Assembly: GCF_014859355.1 (NCBI RefSeq)
Contig: NZ_JACUUJ010000011.1
Span: 1-64,000 of the forward strand
Reading direction: 5' to 3'
Length of the DNA: 64,000 bases
Origin: Yoonia sp.
GTDB taxonomy: Bacteria; Pseudomonadota; Alphaproteobacteria; Rhodobacterales; Rhodobacteraceae
Shown here: positions 59,774-64,000 of the stretch, one piece after another
How the letters are laid out: the number at the start of each line of letters is the position of its first letter
Numbering within the stretch: the stretch's first letter is position 1
Position numbers and translations under genes: made by a program
Notes under the pieces: generated by a model
Database searches by the model: none
The model's input: only the letters and a program-made list of their open reading frames with translations
What the model was told of the DNA's origin: nothing

Positions 59774-61314
59774 TGGGCAATATCCTTTCACTGACGACAT
59801 TTATCCCTATGTTGGGGGCTGTCATTTTGGCGCTGTTCTTGCGCGGCGATGATGTTGCTGCACAAACGAACGCCAAATGGGTGGCGCTGGTCACGACGGT
59901 TGTCACCTTTATCTGTTCGATCTTCATCCTTGCCAACTTTGATCCTGCGAATACCGGATTTCAGATGGTGGAAAGCCGGCCTTGGTTGCTTGGCCTGCAA
60001 TACAAGATGGGTGTGGACGGGATCAGCATTCTGTTTGTCATGCTGACAACCTTCCTGATGCCGCTGGTGATCGCGGCCTGCTGGAACGTCACGACGCGGG
60101 TCAAGGAATACATGATCGCGTTTCTGGTTCTGGAAACCCTGATGCTGGGTGTGTTTCTGGCGCTTGACCTGGTGCTGTTTTATCTGTTCTTCGAGGCTGG
60201 CCTGATCCCGATGTTCCTTATCATCGGGATATGGGGCGGCAAGAACCGGATTTACGCATCGTTCAAATTTTTCCTTTATACGTTCCTTGGCTCGGTGCTG
60301 ATGCTGGTGGCGATGGTGGCGATGTTCGCGGATGCGGGGACAACCGATATTCCAACGCTGATGACCCACAGCTTTGGCACTGAAAACTTCAGCGTGCTGG
60401 GCATTCAGATCGTCGGCGGTATGCAGACATTGCTGTGGCTCGCCTTTTTTGCCAGCTTTGCGGTCAAACTGCCGATGTGGCCGGTGCATACATGGTTGCC
60501 TGACGCACACGTTCAGGCACCCACTGCGGGGTCGGTCGTGTTGGCGTCGATCATGTTGAAAATGGGCGGCTATGGGCTTTTGCGGTTTAGCCTGCCGATG
60601 TTCCCTGTCGGATCAGAGGTGATGGGCCCGCTGGTGCTGTGGATGTCAGCGATTGCCATTGTCTATACGTCCTTTGTGGCGCTTGTGCAGGAAGACATGA
60701 AAAAGCTGATCGCCTATTCGTCCGTCGCGCACATGGGATATGTGACGATGGGGATATTTGCGGTCAACCAACAAGGGATCGACGGCGCAATTTTCCAGAT
60801 GATCAGCCACGGCTTTATCGCTGGCGCCTTGTTCCTGTGCGTAGGCGTGATCTATGACAGGATGCACACCCGTGAAATCGACGCCTATGGCGGTTTGGTC
60901 AACCGTATGCCGGCCTATGCGCTGATCTTCATGTTCTTCACGATGGCGAACGTTGGCCTGCCGGGTACATCGGGGTTTGTTGGTGAATTCCTGACGCTGG
61001 TGGGCATTTTCCAGGTCAATACATGGGTGGCCGTGGTGGCAACATCCGGGGTGATCCTGTCGGCGTCTTATGCGCTGTGGCTGTATCGCCGGGTTGTGCT
61101 GGGCGACCTGATCAAAGAAAGCCTGAAAACCATCAAGGACATGTCGGGACGTGAAAAGCTGATTTTCGCCCCTCTGGTGGCCATGACGCTGATCCTTGGC
61201 GTTTATCCGGCGCTGGTTCTTGACATCATCGGCCCAAGCGTGACCGCGCTTGTCGGCAATTATGACACTGCATTGGCCACTTTTGATGCCGCCACGCAGT
61301 TCGCATCGCAGTAA
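59773..61314 (+). CDS. nuoM: NADH-quinone oxidoreductase subunit M
   Basis: [50 protein letters not shown]. Confidence 0.97.
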   Translation: MGNILSLTTFIPMLGAVILALFLRGDDVAAQTNAKWVALVTTVVTFICSIFILANFDPANTGFQMVESRPWLLGLQYKMGVDGISILFVMLTTFLMPLVIAACWNVTTRVKEYMIAFLVLETLMLGVFLALDLVLFYLFFEAGLIPMFLIIGIWGGKNRIYASFKFFLYTFLGSVLMLVAMVAMFADAGTTDIPTLMTHSFGTENFSVLGIQIVGGMQTLLWLAFFASFAVKLPMWPVHTWLPDAHVQAPTAGSVVLASIMLKMGGYGLLRFSLPMFPVGSEVMGPLVLWMSAIAIVYTSFVALVQEDMKKLIAYSSVAHMGYVTMGIFAVNQQGIDGAIFQMISHGFIAGALFLCVGVIYDRMHTREIDAYGGLVNRMPAYALIFMFFTMANVGLPGTSGFVGEFLTLVGIFQVNTWVAVVATSGVILSASYALWLYRRVVLGDLIKESLKTIKDMSGREKLIFAPLVAMTLILGVYPALVLDIIGPSVTALVGNYDTALATFDAATQFASQ

Positions 61315-61326
61315 GGAACGGACTCA

Positions 61327-62763
61327 ATGATCGCTTCTGACATCCAAATCGTCATGCCAGAGATCCTGCTGGCGGTTTATGCCATGCTGGCGCTGCTTGG
61401 CGCGGTTTATACCACCAAGGACGGTGCCGCATCGCTTCTGACGTGGGTGACATCTGGGTTGTTTGTGCTGCTTGCCCTGTGGATCGGGGTGAACGGACAA
61501 GGCACGCAGCAGGCCTTTGATGGCATGTTTGTTGATGACGGTTTTGCCCGTTTTGCCAAGGTCACGGTGCTTTTGTCTGCGGCTGCCGTATTGTTGATGT
61601 CGGAAAGCTATCTGAAGCGCCGCGGTCTATTGCGGTTTGAATACCCGGTATTGGTGGCCCTGGCCGTGGTGGGCATGATGGTGATGGTCAGCGCAGGCGA
61701 CTTGATGGCGCTTTACATGGGGTTGGAACTGCAATCGCTGGCGCTTTACGTGGTGGCATCATTGCGCCGCGACAGTGTGAAATCGACAGAGGCAGGGTTG
61801 AAATATTTTGTTCTGGGCGCGTTGTCATCGGGTTTGTTGCTGTATGGGGCATCGCTGACTTATGGGTTTGCCGGGACGACATTGTTCAGCGGCATCATCG
61901 ACGCAACCGCGAATGACCCGTCGCTTGGGCTTTTGTTTGGTCTGGTTTTCCTGATTGCGGGCATTGCGTTCAAAGTGTCGGCGGCCCCTTTCCATATGTG
62001 GACGCCGGACGTTTACGAAGGATCGCCCACGCCGGTTACTGCGTTCTTTGCCACGGCCCCCAAAGTGGCAGCCATCGCGTTGTTCGCGCGTGTCGTGCAT
62101 GATGCCTTTGGCGGGATCGTGGGGGACTGGCAGCAAATCGTGGCATTCCTGTCTGTTGCGTCGATGTTTCTGGGGGCAATTGCCGCGATCGGCCAGCGCG
62201 ATATCAAACGGCTGATGGCCTATTCATCCATTGCGCACATGGGCTTTGCCTTGATGGGGCTGGCCGCCGGCACAGCGTTTGGCGTGCAGGCGATGTTGAT
62301 CTATATGGCGATTTACGTGACGATGAACGTTGGCACCTTTGCCTTTATTCTTGGTATGGAACGCGACGGGGTGCCGGTGACAAACATTGATAGCCTGCGC
62401 CAATATAGCAAGCGCCAGCCGTTAAGTGCCTTGGCCATGCTCGTGCTGTTGTTCAGCCTTGCAGGCGTGCCGCCCATGGTCGGGTTTTTCGGAAAATTTT
62501 ATGTTTTGCGGGCAGCTTATGACGGTGGGCTTGCATGGTTGGCTGTGGCCGGTGTGGTCGCATCGGTGATTGGCGCCTTCTATTACCTGCGGGTCGTCTA
62601 TTACATGTATTTCGGCCAAGAAGGGCTCGGGTTGGATGGCAAGCTGAACCCGGTGCTGTGGACTTTCCTGATGGGGTCGGCATTGATCATGGTGGTCGGT
62701 GTGGTCAACCTGTTCGGGATCGAACCCTTGGCCGCCGCCGCGGCAGCCACGCTTGTCAACTGA
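61327..62763 (+). CDS. nuoN: NADH-quinone oxidoreductase subunit N
   Basis: [67 protein letters not shown]. Confidence 0.97.
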   Translation: MIASDIQIVMPEILLAVYAMLALLGAVYTTKDGAASLLTWVTSGLFVLLALWIGVNGQGTQQAFDGMFVDDGFARFAKVTVLLSAAAVLLMSESYLKRRGLLRFEYPVLVALAVVGMMVMVSAGDLMALYMGLELQSLALYVVASLRRDSVKSTEAGLKYFVLGALSSGLLLYGASLTYGFAGTTLFSGIIDATANDPSLGLLFGLVFLIAGIAFKVSAAPFHMWTPDVYEGSPTPVTAFFATAPKVAAIALFARVVHDAFGGIVGDWQQIVAFLSVASMFLGAIAAIGQRDIKRLMAYSSIAHMGFALMGLAAGTAFGVQAMLIYMAIYVTMNVGTFAFILGMERDGVPVTNIDSLRQYSKRQPLSALAMLVLLFSLAGVPPMVGFFGKFYVLRAAYDGGLAWLAVAGVVASVIGAFYYLRVVYYMYFGQEGLGLDGKLNPVLWTFLMGSALIMVVGVVNLFGIEPLAAAAAATLVN

Positions 62764-63514
62764 CGGCAACAGCCATGGGCAGTGGCCCGACGGTTATGCC
62801 CGGGTCGTTTTGGACAGCGTGGACAGCACCATGGCCGAGGCTGCACGGCGGGTGGCCACGATTGACCGTCCTACATGGATCATGGCGCATGAACAGACGG
62901 CGGGGCGCGGACGGCGCGGGCGCGCATGGATTGCACCACACGGCAACCTGAACGCCACCTTGGTTTTCCGCCCCCAGGCGACCCCGGCCGAGGCGGCGAA
63001 ACGGTCGTTCATGGCGGCGAATGCGCTGTATGCGGCCTTGTCGATCTATGTGCCTTCAGAAAAGCTAAGCCTCAAATGGCCCAATGATGTGCTTTTGTCC
63101 GGGGGCAAGGTTGCAGGCATCCTGCTGGAAAGCAGCGGGCAGGGGCGGTTCGTGGATTGGTTGGCGATCGGGTTTGGCGTCAACCTGGCCCAAGTGCCTG
63201 ATCGCGTGGCCGGTGCCGGTTTTCCCCCCATCAGCCTGAAGGCGGCAGGCGGCTGGGATGTGGAACCGCTTGATTTTCTGGCCACCCTTGCCGATGCCTA
63301 TGCCACGCAGGAAGACAAACTGGCGCATCTTGGCTTTGCGCGGATCCGGCAGGATTGGCTGCGCCATGCCGCGCGTCTGGGCGAAGTCATCACCGCCCGT
63401 ACCGGCAAGCAGGATATCACGGGTATTTTTGACAGCATCGACGTTGACGGTAACCTTGTGCTGATCACCGGCACCGGGCCTTGCGCCATTTCGGCTGCCG
63501 ATGTGTTTTTTTAG
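62753..63514 (+). CDS. birA: Biotin--[acetyl-CoA-carboxylase] ligase
   Basis: [65 protein letters not shown] start inferred. Confidence 0.92.
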   Translation: MSTDGNSHGQWPDGYARVVLDSVDSTMAEAARRVATIDRPTWIMAHEQTAGRGRRGRAWIAPHGNLNATLVFRPQATPAEAAKRSFMAANALYAALSIYVPSEKLSLKWPNDVLLSGGKVAGILLESSGQGRFVDWLAIGFGVNLAQVPDRVAGAGFPPISLKAAGGWDVEPLDFLATLADAYATQEDKLAHLGFARIRQDWLRHAARLGEVITARTGKQDITGIFDSIDVDGNLVLITGTGPCAISAADVFF

Positions 63515-63525
63515 GGGGGCTTGCC

Positions 63526-64000
63526 ATGCTTTTGGCGATTGACTGCGGCAATACCAACACCGTGTTTTCGATCTGGGATGGCACGCGGTTTATCGCCACA
63601 TGGCGCACCGCAACCGAATGGCAGCGGACGGCGGATCAGTATTATGTCTGGCTATCCAGCCTGATGCATTTCCAGAAACTTGATGTAAAGATCGACGAGG
63701 TTATCGTCAGTTCCACCGTGCCGCGTGTTGTGTTCAACCTGCGCGTCTTTGCCGACCGTTATTTCAATTGTCGCCCGTTGGTGGTGGGCAAGCCTGATTG
63801 CCTGTTGCCCACGCAGCCGCGTGTGGACGAAGGCACACAGGTTGGCCCTGACCGTCTGGTGAATGCGGCGGGTGCCTTTGACAGGCATGGCGGCAATCTG
63901 ATTGTGGTGGATTTTGGCACAGCCACGACATTTGACGTGGTTGATGTGGATGGGGCCTATGTGGGCGGGGTCATCGCACCGGGCGTCAACCTGAGCCTTG
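63526..64000 (+). CDS. coaX: Type III pantothenate kinase (3' truncated by window edge)
   Basis: MLLAIDCGNTNTVFSIWDGTRFIATWRTATEWQRTADQY...VGPDRLVNAAGAF...LIVVDFGTATTFDVVDVDGAYVGGVIAPGVNLSL. Confidence 0.94.
   Translation, partial: MLLAIDCGNTNTVFSIWDGTRFIATWRTATEWQRTADQYYVWLSSLMHFQKLDVKIDEVIVSSTVPRVVFNLRVFADRYFNCRPLVVGKPDCLLPTQPRVDEGTQVGPDRLVNAAGAFDRHGGNLIVVDFGTATTFDVVDVDGAYVGGVIAPGVNLSL

Noticed and set aside
1-64000. CRISPR arrays, phage/IS elements, toxin-antitoxin or other defence systems
   Set aside because: Looked for direct-repeat arrays, transposase/integrase/recombinase motifs and defence-type domains; none seen. Gene content is core metabolism.

Overview
This is a 64-kb, gene-dense, GC-rich alphaproteobacterial chromosome segment, most likely Rhodobacteraceae/Roseobacter-type judging by gene content and order. 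From left to right it holds: the 5' part of an SOS mutagenesis gene (imuA, minus strand) with a perfect alphaproteobacterial LexA box; a tungstate ABC transporter (tupBCA-like); a formate dehydrogenase (FDH3-type) locus with a large set of poorly characterised accessory genes; a pqiAABC/MCE lipid-transport cluster; kynureninase plus an SDR; pntAB; a hippurate-hydrolase-like peptidase; moaA; glmS-glmU; a leucine-catabolism (liu) operon; and a complete 14-subunit nuo (complex I) operon. The nuo operon is interspersed with small accessory ORFs and followed by birA and the start of coaX. I saw no tRNA or rRNA genes, CRISPR arrays, prophage, IS elements or classical defence islands. I do not find a clearly new system. 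The items most worth a second look are the FDH accessory cassette (multi-Fe-S protein, DUF3305/DUF3306, biotin/lipoate-ligase-like protein, Mrp, TAT mini-protein, 41-aa membrane ORF), a helix-hairpin-helix-like domain found both as a C-terminal extension of NuoE and in the adjacent small membrane protein, a 42-bp perfect palindrome between convergent genes, and several candidate regulatory sites. All family names come from reading the sequence by eye. No database search was run.
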